NCBI GenBank assembly: GCA_014465955.1
Contig: JACTVT010000021.1
Coordinates: forward strand, 1 to 31,887
Origin: Eubacterium sp.
GTDB lineage: Bacteria; Bacillota; Clostridia; Oscillospirales; Acutalibacteraceae
DNA length: 31,887 nt
Direction: 5' to 3'
How positions within the stretch are numbered: the stretch's first letter is position 1; every line of letters starts with the position of its first letter. This document shows, piece after piece, positions 1-7,132 of the stretch. Under the pieces are notes generated by a model. The model was not told the DNA's origin and ran no database searches. It saw nothing but the letters and a program-made list of their open reading frames with translations. The position numbers and the translations under genes were made by a program.

Positions 1-26
1 TATGATACATTAAAAAAATTAAAATT

Positions 27-275
27 ATGAAATATAAATTAAAAATTGCAGAAAAGAAAACCGAAGAAATCAAAATAAATACCGAATTTATTAAACTTGA
101 CAGTTTGCTTAAATTTTCAGGTATTGCAGAAACGGGCAGTATGGCAAAAATGCTTGTGCAGGACGGTAAAATTAAAGTAAACGGTGAAGTTTGCATTGCA
201 AGAGGCAAAAAAATCCGCAGCGGTGATATGGTTTCTTTCAGAAATATTGATTTAAAAGTTATTAATGAAGATTAA
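27..275 (+). CDS. yaaA: S4-domain RNA-binding protein YaaA/RlbA-like
   Basis: This 82-residue protein is almost entirely one S4 RNA-binding domain. The central stretch (residues about 26-75) shows the S4 pattern with LDSLLKFSGIAETGSMAKM, then QDGKIKVNGEVCIARGKKIRSGD, the usual turn-rich S4 loop. In Firmicutes this small protein is encoded between dnaN and recF and is thought to act with the ribosome; its exact role is poorly defined. Its last 11 bases overlap the start of recF, so the two are probably translationally coupled. The first 26 bases of the window contain no recognisable gene end, so dnaA and dnaN would lie to the left if the usual order holds. The assignment rests on domain pattern and neighbours. 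Confidence 0.88.
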   Translation: MKYKLKIAEKKTEEIKINTEFIKLDSLLKFSGIAETGSMAKMLVQDGKIKVNGEVCIARGKKIRSGDMVSFRNIDLKVINED

Positions 276-1356
276 CGCTTTAGAACTTGAAAATTACAGA
301 AATATTGAAAAATTATCACTCACTTTTGATGATGTTAATATTATTTACGGCGAAAATGCGCAGGGTAAAACAAATCTGATTGAGGCAATCTATCTTTTTA
401 CGGGCGCAAAATCATTCAGAGGTGTAAGAGATAAGGAACTGATTAAATTCGGCTGTGATTTTTCAAAATTGAAAATTGATTTTACAAATAAAAGCAGAAA
501 ACAGACGGCTGAAATTGCGATAAAAAATAAGCGTGAGGCAACTCTTAACGGAGTGAAGAAAAAATCTCCCGTTCTGCTTGGCGAAGAACTTAAAGCAGTT
601 ATATTCAGCCCTGTTCATCTTTCAATGATTAAAGACGGACCCGGTGAAAGACGGAAGTTTGCAGACAGTGCACTGTGTCAGATTAAATCGGGCTACAGAA
701 ATATTCTTAAAGAATATAACAAGGCGCTTGCTCAGCGAAATTCACTTTTAAAAGATATAGCATTTAATTCTTCTCTTTCCGATATGCTTTATATATGGGA
801 TAAAAGTTTTGCAAAATACGGTGCAAAAATTATTTATCAGCGGCAAAAATATATTGAGGCGCTCATACCGTATGCCAAAGAAATTTTTAATGGTCTTTCA
901 AACGGCAGAGAAGATATTGACCTTGTTTTAACAGGTGCTTTTGATTATAAAAATCTGACTTTAGATGAAATTGAAAATAAAATGATGATTGCTTTGCAGA
1001 ATAACCGTCAGGCTGATATGATAATGAAAATTACAACAATAGGTCCGCACAGAGATGATATTGAAATTCTGATAAACGGAAAGTCTGCAAGAAAATACGG
1101 CAGTCAGGGTCAGCAGAGAAGTTGTGTGCTGGCACTTAAACTTGCCGAGGCAAGTTTGCTGAGGGAAAAGACACAGGACGAGCCTGTTGCCCTGCTCGAT
1201 GATGTTATGAGTGAACTTGACGAAGGACGGCAGGATTATATTCTGAATCACATCAAAGACTGGCAGGTGTTTATTACCTGCTGTGACCCTGCATCTGTTT
1301 TAAGATTAAAGCAGGGCAAAACGTTTCATATAGAAAATGGTAAATTGATGCAATAA
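265..1356 (+). CDS. recF: DNA replication and repair protein RecF
   Basis: This 363-residue SMC-like ATPase loads RecA at single-strand gaps with RecO and RecR. The N-terminus has the typical LENYRNIE strand, then a Walker A motif GENAQGKT at residues 29-36. The ABC signature lies at about 277-287 (YGSQGQQRS), followed by Walker B at about 310-320 (PVALLDDVMSELD). Length matches the family (about 360-375). The start ATG at 265 lies inside the end of yaaA and gives the conserved MKINALELENYRN opening. The order yaaA-recF-remB-gyrB is the Firmicutes origin arrangement. Nothing in the gene looks broken. Confidence 0.97.
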   Translation: MKINALELENYRNIEKLSLTFDDVNIIYGENAQGKTNLIEAIYLFTGAKSFRGVRDKELIKFGCDFSKLKIDFTNKSRKQTAEIAIKNKREATLNGVKKKSPVLLGEELKAVIFSPVHLSMIKDGPGERRKFADSALCQIKSGYRNILKEYNKALAQRNSLLKDIAFNSSLSDMLYIWDKSFAKYGAKIIYQRQKYIEALIPYAKEIFNGLSNGREDIDLVLTGAFDYKNLTLDEIENKMMIALQNNRQADMIMKITTIGPHRDDIEILINGKSARKYGSQGQQRSCVLALKLAEASLLREKTQDEPVALLDDVMSELDEGRQDYILNHIKDWQVFITCCDPASVLRLKQGKTFHIENGKLMQ

Positions 1357-1379
1357 TATATCCATAAAAGGTTATTTTT

Positions 1380-1613
1380 ATGTTTTTACATCTTGGTGAC
1401 TCAACAGTAGTCAATACAAAAGAAATTATCGGCATTTTTGATATGGATACATCAACGGTGAATAAAGCAACACGTGATTATCTTAATCTTGCCGAAAAAA
1501 ATAAAAAAATTGTTTACGTAAATTATGATTTGCCGAAAAGTTTTGTTGTTACAAACGATAAAATTTTCGTTTGCCCGTTAAATACAAATACCTTGTATAA
1601 ACGTGCAAAATGA
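1380..1613 (+). CDS. remB: Extracellular matrix regulator RemB (DUF370 family)
   Basis: This 77-residue protein begins MFLHLGDSTVVNTKEIIGIFD, the characteristic RemA/RemB-like opening in which a small beta-rich protein binds DNA. In Bacillus subtilis RemB (YaaB) sits between recF and gyrB and contributes to matrix gene expression with RemA. The same position here supports the call. A purine-rich site AAAAGG lies 8 bases upstream of the ATG. The gene follows recF by 23 bases and probably shares its transcript. The transposase gene that follows starts only 6 bases after the stop codon. DNA binding here is inferred from family membership. Confidence 0.9.
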   Translation: MFLHLGDSTVVNTKEIIGIFDMDTSTVNKATRDYLNLAEKNKKIVYVNYDLPKSFVVTNDKIFVCPLNTNTLYKRAK

Positions 1614-1619
1614 TATGTT

Positions 1620-2102
1620 ATGGAAAAATTAGCGAAGCGCAAACAAAACCGTTTGCAGAATTTTGATTACAACACAAACGGCGCATATTTTATAACGATA
1701 TGTACGCATAATAAAGAATGTATTTTAAGTAACATTGTAGGGGAGGGTCTCTGCGCCCTCCCGAAAATAAATTTGAATCCTATCGGCGAAGAAATTGAAA
1801 AATCAATTAATTACATTAATGATTATTATGATAATATAAAAATCGTTAAACATATTATAATGCCCAATCATATTCATTTATTGATAGAAATCAATAACCA
1901 AACGGGAGGGCACGGAGACCCTCCCCTACAGAGTATTATTGGACAGTTGAAATCATATACGACCAATAAATACGGGAAGCAGTTATGGCAGCGGTCATAT
2001 TATGACCATATTATCCGAAATGAAGAAGACTATTTAAATGTTTGGGAATATATAAATAACAATGCCAAAAAATGGACAGAAGATAAATATTACATAATAT
2101 AA
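1620..2102 (+). CDS. REP-associated tyrosine transposase (RAYT1, Y1/HUH family)
   Basis: This 160-residue protein belongs to the IS200-like Y1 transposases. The N-terminus NRLQNFDYNTNGAYFITICT is typical of RAYT proteins. The HUH motif is MPNHIHLL (from about residue 81). The probable catalytic tyrosine lies in QRSYYDHIIRNEEDY near the C-terminus. RAYTs nick and move REP hairpins as single strands and are usually single-copy domesticated genes. The gene starts 6 bases after remB, has no promoter of its own that I can see, and interrupts the recF-remB-gyrB run. Two 27-bp REP units lie inside the frame: codons 40-48 (VGEGLCALP) and around residues 95-103 (TGGHGDPPL). No stop or frameshift is present, so the protein may be active. 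RAYT2 at 31359 is a close paralogue at both ends. Confidence 0.9.
   Translation: MEKLAKRKQNRLQNFDYNTNGAYFITICTHNKECILSNIVGEGLCALPKINLNPIGEEIEKSINYINDYYDNIKIVKHIIMPNHIHLLIEINNQTGGHGDPPLQSIIGQLKSYTTNKYGKQLWQRSYYDHIIRNEEDYLNVWEYINNNAKKWTEDKYYII
1737..1763 (+). repeat. REP unit inside RAYT1, first site (GTAG head)
   Basis: The unit reads GTAGGGGAGGG, an 8-base loop, then CCCTCCCG. It is exactly 27 bases and occupies codons 40-48 in frame. It differs by only two or three bases from intergenic copies such as 15709-15735. The upstream flank TTTTAAGTAACATT resembles the TTTAAGTTTTTTT that precedes intergenic copies. Confidence 0.85.
1903..1929 (-). repeat. REP unit inside RAYT1, second site (inverted)
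   Basis: The unit runs CGGGAGGG, a loop CACGGAGA, then CCCTCCCCTAC, so its GTAG head is on the minus strand. It is identical to the intergenic unit at 12483-12509. It is read through in frame and encodes GGHGDPPL. The following bases AGAGT also follow intergenic copies at 11645 and 15686. Confidence 0.85.
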
Positions 2103-2123
2103 AACAGACAAAGGAGTATCAAT

Positions 2124-4091
2124 ATGTCTGAAGAAAATAAAACAATACTTGAAGAAGAGGATATGGACACTGTTGTTACTGAGGAATATTCCGAAAACAG
2201 TATTCAGGTACTTGAGGGGCTTGAGGCTGTAAGAAAGCGCCCCGGTATGTACATAGGTTCAACAGGTCCGCGCGGACTTCATCACCTTGTTTACGAAATT
2301 GTGGACAACTCTATTGATGAGGCACTCGCAGGAGTCTGCACCCATATTGAGTGTGATATACTGCCTGACAATATTATCGCAGTGCGTGATAACGGCCGCG
2401 GTATTCCCGTAGGCATCAATGAAAAAACGGGTCTTCCTGCCGTAACGGTTGTTCTGACCGTTCTTCATGCAGGCGGTAAATTCGGCGGCAGCGGCTATAA
2501 GGTATCGGGCGGTCTGCACGGCGTTGGTTCGTCTGTTGTTAATGCCCTTTCGGAATGGCTTGAGGTTGAGGTTACGCAGAACGGTCACGTTTATTCACAG
2601 CGTTTTGAACGCGGCAAACCTGTTAATGACCTGCATATTATCGGTGACGCCGAGGGTCACGGAACATTTATAAAATTTAAGCCCGACGGTGAAATTTTTA
2701 CCGAAACGACTGTTTATGATTATGAAATTCTTGCCCGCAGACTGCGTGAACAGGCATTTCTTAACGCAGGTCTTTCAATTACCTTGAGTGATAAGCGTGA
2801 TGATGACCCCGAGATTCAGCAGAGTGAGGAATTCTGTTACGAGGGCGGTATCAAATCTTTTGTTGAATATATTAATAAAACACGAGGCTACAACCCTGTT
2901 CAGGAAGAGGTTATTCATATTTCCACCACAAAAGAGGATAGGTCTGCCGAAGTTGCACTTTGCTATAATGACGGATACAATGTTAACCTTTTATCGTTTG
3001 CAAACAATATCAACACAGTTGACGGCGGTACGCATGAAGTAGGATTTAAGCGTGCACTTACACGTGTTTTTAACGATTACGGTAAAAAATACAATATTCT
3101 TAAGGACAGCGACAAAAAACTTTCGGGCGACGATGTGCTTGAAGGACTTACTGCTGTTATCAGTGTAAAACTGACAGAGGCTCAGTTTGAGGGTCAGACA
3201 AAAGGCAAACTCGGAAATACCGATATAACAGGTCTTGTTTCGTCACTTGTTTATGACAAACTGATGACTTATTTTGAGGAAAATCCGCAGACTGCAAAAT
3301 CACTTTTAAATAAATCACTTGATGCGTCACGAGCAAGAGAGGCGGCACGAAAAGCAAGAGAAAGTGCAAGGCGCAAAAGTCCGCTTGAAAGCAATTCTTT
3401 GCCGGGAAAACTTGCAGACTGTATTTCAAATAATCCCGAAGAGTGTGAACTCTTTATCGTCGAGGGTGACTCGGCAGGAGGCTCAGCAAAAGACGGACGT
3501 GATAAAGTTCATCAGGCAATTCTTGCTCTCTGGGGTAAAATGCTCAACGTTGAAAAAGCAAGGCTTGACAAAGTTTATGGCAATGAAAAACTTACACCTG
3601 TTGTTCAGTCACTCGGAACGGGTATCGGTGAGGATTTTGATATTTCAAAACTCCGTTATCATAAAATTGTTATTATGGCCGATGCCGATGTCGACGGCTC
3701 ACATATCCGAGTTCTTTTGCTTACTTTCTTCTTCAGATTTATGAAAGAAATTGTTGAGGGCGGTTACGTTTATCTTGCTCAGCCGCCGCTGTTTAAGATC
3801 AGCAAGGGCAAAAAGAGCGTTTATGCCTTTTCAGATGAAGAACGAGATAATTATATTGCAGAAATGGGCGGTCAGTGTGATATTCAGCGATACAAAGGTC
3901 TTGGTGAAATGGACCCTGACCAGTTGTGGGAAACCACAATGGACCCCGAGTTCAGAACAATGAAACGTGTTACGGTTGAGGATGCCCAGCACGCCGACGA
4001 AACCTTCAGCATTCTTATGGGCGACAACGTAGAACCGCGCCGCGATTTTATTGAGAAAAATGCGAAGTATGTTCAAAACCTTGATGTTTAA
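2124..4091 (+). CDS. gyrB: DNA gyrase subunit B
   Basis: This 655-residue ATPase subunit of gyrase pairs with GyrA to introduce negative supercoils. The GHKL ATPase motifs are present: EIVDNSIDEA (about 58-67), DNGRGIP (about 93-99) and the GGLHGVGSSVVNAL lid region (about 128-141). The Toprim metal-binding residues lie in EGDSAGGSAKDGRD (about 446-459) and DADVDGSHI (about 518-526). The C-terminus ends in FIEKNAKYVQNLDV as usual. A strong AAAGGAGT site precedes the ATG. The first 25 residues are acidic and variable. The gene follows RAYT1 by 21 bases. GyrB length and motifs argue for gyrase over topoisomerase IV (ParE), as does the position beside recF. Confidence 0.98.
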   Translation: MSEENKTILEEEDMDTVVTEEYSENSIQVLEGLEAVRKRPGMYIGSTGPRGLHHLVYEIVDNSIDEALAGVCTHIECDILPDNIIAVRDNGRGIPVGINEKTGLPAVTVVLTVLHAGGKFGGSGYKVSGGLHGVGSSVVNALSEWLEVEVTQNGHVYSQRFERGKPVNDLHIIGDAEGHGTFIKFKPDGEIFTETTVYDYEILARRLREQAFLNAGLSITLSDKRDDDPEIQQSEEFCYEGGIKSFVEYINKTRGYNPVQEEVIHISTTKEDRSAEVALCYNDGYNVNLLSFANNINTVDGGTHEVGFKRALTRVFNDYGKKYNILKDSDKKLSGDDVLEGLTAVISVKLTEAQFEGQTKGKLGNTDITGLVSSLVYDKLMTYFEENPQTAKSLLNKSLDASRAREAARKARESARRKSPLESNSLPGKLADCISNNPEECELFIVEGDSAGGSAKDGRDKVHQAILALWGKMLNVEKARLDKVYGNEKLTPVVQSLGTGIGEDFDISKLRYHKIVIMADADVDGSHIRVLLLTFFFRFMKEIVEGGYVYLAQPPLFKISKGKKSVYAFSDEERDNYIAEMGGQCDIQRYKGLGEMDPDQLWETTMDPEFRTMKRVTVEDAQHADETFSILMGDNVEPRRDFIEKNAKYVQNLDV

Positions 4092-4096
4092 TTTTT

Positions 4097-4140
4097 GATT
4101 GTGTCTTTTTCCTTTATACTGCGTTATCGGCAAAATTCGT
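4097..4140 (+). repeat. Decayed copy of the stop-codon palindrome (family P)
   Basis: GATTGTGTCTTTTTCCT, six bases after the gyrB stop, matches the left end of the full family P copies at 9496, 11485 and 17152. Similarity then fades and the right arm is absent. Bases 4112-4135 resemble 9634-9657, next to a full copy. I read it as a deleted remnant. Confidence 0.45.
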
Positions 4141-4169
4141 TAACCATATTATATATGTGTTGTTAATTC

Positions 4170-4399
4170 GTAGGGCGGGGTGCCCTACGGAGCTACATTT
4201 AGTTTTTTTGTAGGGGTGCGGCGGTCTCACCTGTCGGCTCGGTCGGTGCTTCTGCTGCGCAGAGGTGTCCACCGGACACCCGCACCCTCGACGACCCGCA
4301 AACGGTGAGCGGACGACCCGCAATACAATCAACCAAACCGAAATTATTCATTTTTCACTATTCATTATTAATTATTCATTCGGGCAATCTGCCCGCTAC
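4170..4399. repeat. REP mosaic filling the gyrB-gyrA gap
   Basis: The 328-base gap between gyrB and gyrA holds no gene. It contains a short palindrome GTAGGGC...GCCCTAC (4170-4187), an expanded GTAGGGGTGCGGCG unit with about 60 extra bases (4210-4299), a further GACGACCCGCAA end (to about 4322), an AT-rich tail AATCAACCAAACCGAAATTA (4327 onward), and a GGGCA-ATC-TGCCC mini-unit (4382-4394) just before the gyrA ribosome site AAGGAG (4406-4411). The expanded unit is nearly identical to 11667-11754. Confidence 0.8.
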
Positions 4400-4419
4400 A
4401 TTGGCAAGGAGAGATAATA

Positions 4420-6921
4420 ATGCCAAAAGACAATACAATTCGTTACGATAATCAAAAAATTACAGACATTGAAATCAGCAAGGAAGTGCGTGAGGCGTTT
4501 CTTGACTATTCAATGAGCGTTATTGTTCAGCGTGCACTGCCTGACGTGCGTGACGGCTTAAAACCTGTTCACCGCCGAATTCTTTACACGATGTTTGAAA
4601 ACAATCTGTATCCCGAAAAGGCTTACCGTAAGTGCGCAGACACCGTCGGCGCCGTTCTCGGTAGGTATCATCCGCACGGTGACGCCTCTGTTTATGACGC
4701 AATGGTGCGTCTTGCGCAGTGGTTTTCAATGCGATACACGCTTGTTGACGGTCACGGCAACTTCGGTACGATAGACGGCGACCCTGCCGCTGCTTACCGA
4801 TACACCGAGTCAAGAATGAGCAAAATCAGTATGAAAATGCTTGCCGATATTGACAAGGATACTGTTGATTTTGCGCCGAACTATGATGACCGTCTGAAAG
4901 AGCCAACCGTTCTTCCTACCAGAATTCCGACTTTGCTTATTAACGGCTCAAGCGGTATTGCCGTAGGTATGGCAACAAATATTCCGCCGCACAACATCAA
5001 AGAGGTTATCGGCGCAGTTAAATATATGCTTGATCACAAAGATGCCGACCTTTCCGAAATTATGCAGTTCATCAAAGGTCCCGACTTCCCAACCAAGGGA
5101 ATTATTATGGGCACAAAGGGCGTTAAAGAGGCTTATGCAACGGGCAAGGGCAAAATTTATCTGCGTGCAAGGGCGGAAATTGTTGAAGATAAGAACGACC
5201 GCTATAAAATCGTTGTAAGCGAACTGCCTTATCAGGTTAACAAAGCAAGGCTGATTGTAAGCATGGCAGATCTTGTTAAGGATAAAAGACTTGAGGGCAT
5301 TGCCGACATTAAAGACTATTCCGACCGTAAGGGTATTCATATCGAAATTGTCTGCAAGCGTGATGCAAATGCACAGGTTGTATTGAATAATCTTTATAAA
5401 ATGACGCAGATGCAGGTAACTTTCGGCGTTATTATGCTTGCGCTTGTCGGCGGAGTTCCGAAAATTCTTACGCTGAAAGAGGTTTTGCAGCAGTACATAG
5501 ATTTCCGTGAAGAGGTTATTGTTCGCAGAACTCAGTATGAACTAAAAAAAGCACAGGACAGGGCACATATTTTAGAGGGTCTTGCCCGTGCAATTGACAT
5601 TGTTGACGAAATTATTGCAACAATCCGTGCCTGCAAGGGCGGTAAGTCCGAGGCTAAGCAGGCTCTTATTGAAAAATTTGAGTTTGATGATGTTCAGGCA
5701 ACGGCTATCGTTAATTTCCAACTCGGTCAGTTGGCAGGTCTTGAAATTGAAAAGATTATGAATGAATTGAATGAAATTCACGCAAAAATTGCTGATTTTC
5801 AGGATATTCTTGCTCATCAGGAACGCGTTTATAACATAATCAAAGAAGAGTCAGACGAAATTATCGCAAAATTCGGCGATGACAGACTTACGGAAATCAC
5901 TGCAATGACAGGCAGTGTTGAGGATGAGGATCTTATCCCTGTTGAAGAATCAATTCTTACGCTTACCAATATGGGTTATATGAAGCGTATGACGGTTGAT
6001 ACATACAAGGCGCAGAACCGTGGCGGCAGAGGAATTATGGGAATGAGCCGCCGTGAAGAGGATTTTGCAAAAACAATGTTCTCCTGTTCTTCACACGATG
6101 TGATATTTATTTTCACAAATCGCGGCAAGGTGTTCAGAAAAAAGGCGTATGAAATTCCTGCATCTTCAAGAACGGGCAAGGGTATGAACGTTGTGAATCT
6201 GCTTCCGCTTGAAAAGGGCGAAACAGTTTCAGCAATGGTTAAAATTCCGAAAGAGGAAGAAAGAAAATACCTTTGTATGGTTACGAAAAACGGTATCATC
6301 AAGAGAACAGATATCAATGAATACAGCCATATCCGCCAGAGCGGTATTATCGCAATCAATCTTGACGAGGGCGATGAACTTGCTTATGTTGAGATTACAG
6401 ACGGCAAGCGTAAACTTGTTGTTGCAACGCACGACGGTATGAGCATCTGCTTTGATGAAAACGACGCAAGGCTTATCGGCAGAACTGCAAGAGGTGTTAA
6501 GGCAATTGCGCTTGACGAGGGCGACTATGTTGTTGGTTTTTCTGCATCGCTTGACGGCTATACACTGCTTACCGTTTCCGAAACAGGTTTCGGCAGAAAG
6601 AGCAGTTTTGACGATTACCGTGTTCAGTCACGAGGCGGCAAGGGTCTGATTAACTACAGAACTGCGCAGTACGGCAAGGTTGCAATGATTGCAAGCGTTA
6701 CCGAGGATGACGATGTTATTATGATTACAACAGACGGCATTGTTATCAGAACGCACATTGACCAGATTTCAACCTTCCAGCGACCGGGCAAGGGCGTTAA
6801 GGTTATGAAGGTTAATGACGGCGAGCGTGTTGCAACAATCTCCGTTGTCGAACGCCTTGAAGAAGACGACGAAGCAGAAGAAACACAGGAAGCAGAAGAA
6901 ACCGAAACCACGGAAGAATAA
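4420..6921 (+). CDS. gyrA: DNA gyrase subunit A
   Basis: This 833-residue subunit cuts and rejoins DNA in the gyrase heterotetramer. The catalytic Arg127-Tyr128 pair sits in AAYRYTESRM. The quinolone-contact region reads HPHGDASVYDAMVRLAQ; in E. coli numbering position 83 is Ala and 84 is Ser. The C-terminal beta-pinwheel carries the GyrA box QNRGGRG near residue 530 and a second, related QSRGGKG in a later blade. The protein ends in an acidic tail (EEDDEAEETQEAEETETTEE). ATG at 4420 follows AAGGAG with 8 bases between. The GyrA box and neighbour gyrB favour gyrase over ParC. Its leader is made of REP repeats, so it may be expressed from a promoter hidden there or by readthrough from gyrB. 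Confidence 0.98.
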   Translation: MPKDNTIRYDNQKITDIEISKEVREAFLDYSMSVIVQRALPDVRDGLKPVHRRILYTMFENNLYPEKAYRKCADTVGAVLGRYHPHGDASVYDAMVRLAQWFSMRYTLVDGHGNFGTIDGDPAAAYRYTESRMSKISMKMLADIDKDTVDFAPNYDDRLKEPTVLPTRIPTLLINGSSGIAVGMATNIPPHNIKEVIGAVKYMLDHKDADLSEIMQFIKGPDFPTKGIIMGTKGVKEAYATGKGKIYLRARAEIVEDKNDRYKIVVSELPYQVNKARLIVSMADLVKDKRLEGIADIKDYSDRKGIHIEIVCKRDANAQVVLNNLYKMTQMQVTFGVIMLALVGGVPKILTLKEVLQQYIDFREEVIVRRTQYELKKAQDRAHILEGLARAIDIVDEIIATIRACKGGKSEAKQALIEKFEFDDVQATAIVNFQLGQLAGLEIEKIMNELNEIHAKIADFQDILAHQERVYNIIKEESDEIIAKFGDDRLTEITAMTGSVEDEDLIPVEESILTLTNMGYMKRMTVDTYKAQNRGGRGIMGMSRREEDFAKTMFSCSSHDVIFIFTNRGKVFRKKAYEIPASSRTGKGMNVVNLLPLEKGETVSAMVKIPKEEERKYLCMVTKNGIIKRTDINEYSHIRQSGIIAINLDEGDELAYVEITDGKRKLVVATHDGMSICFDENDARLIGRTARGVKAIALDEGDYVVGFSASLDGYTLLTVSETGFGRKSSFDDYRVQSRGGKGLINYRTAQYGKVAMIASVTEDDDVIMITTDGIVIRTHIDQISTFQRPGKGVKVMKVNDGERVATISVVERLEEDDEAEETQEAEETETTEE

Positions 6922-6932
6922 TATGATATATT

Positions 6933-7033
6933 GCCTCCCTTGTTAAAGGGAGGTGCTGAGGTACGAGGCGGAGGGATTGTTTCATTACAGAATCCTCCCA
7001 CCGCAAGCGCCCCCCTCCTTTAACAAGGAGGGC
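6933..7033. repeat. Family B palindrome (CCTCCCTTGTTAAAGGGAGG type)
   Basis: A palindrome of about 100 bases begins 12 bases after the gyrA stop. Its outer arms are GCCTCCCTTGTTAAAGGGAGG-like and CCTCCTTTAACAAGGAGGGC, and its inner arms GGCGGAGGGATT and AATCCTCCCACCGC. Each outer arm is itself a hairpin. Related copies lie at 19305-19412 and 29059-29212. Confidence 0.8.
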
Positions 7034-7039
7034 TTTTTT
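7011..7039 (+). terminator. Likely intrinsic terminator of gyrA
   Basis: CCCTCCTTTAACAAGGAGGG followed by CTTTTTT forms a short GC-rich hairpin with a T-run. It is supplied by the right arm of the family B repeat. Its position after gyrA and before a new promoter fits a terminator. Confidence 0.65.
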
Positions 7040-7068
7040 ATTAATTTTTTAAACTTTTTATTAATTTG

Positions 7069-7097
7069 TTGAAAATTTGCCGGCTATAATATATAAT
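7069..7097 (+). promoter_or_regulatory. SigA-type promoter for the LCP gene
   Basis: TTGAAA (7069-7074) and TATAAT (7092-7097) are separated by 17 bases. The predicted start of transcription lies about 30 bases upstream of the ATG at 7133. A second TATAAT at 7085 is too close to the -35 box to be used with it. Confidence 0.75.
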
Positions 7098-7132
7098 GTT
7101 TTTATCTTTTGTTTTGAAAAGAGGGATATTTA

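Noticed and set aside
4170..4399. Recurring units of about 27 bp taken as CRISPR repeats
   Set aside because: They occur singly or in pairs across the whole window, in both orientations, with irregular and similar spacers, and no cas gene is present.
6933..7033. Insertion sequence remnant after gyrA
   Set aside because: It is a palindrome without any transposase fragment; similar copies at 19305 and 29059 show it to be a short non-coding repeat.
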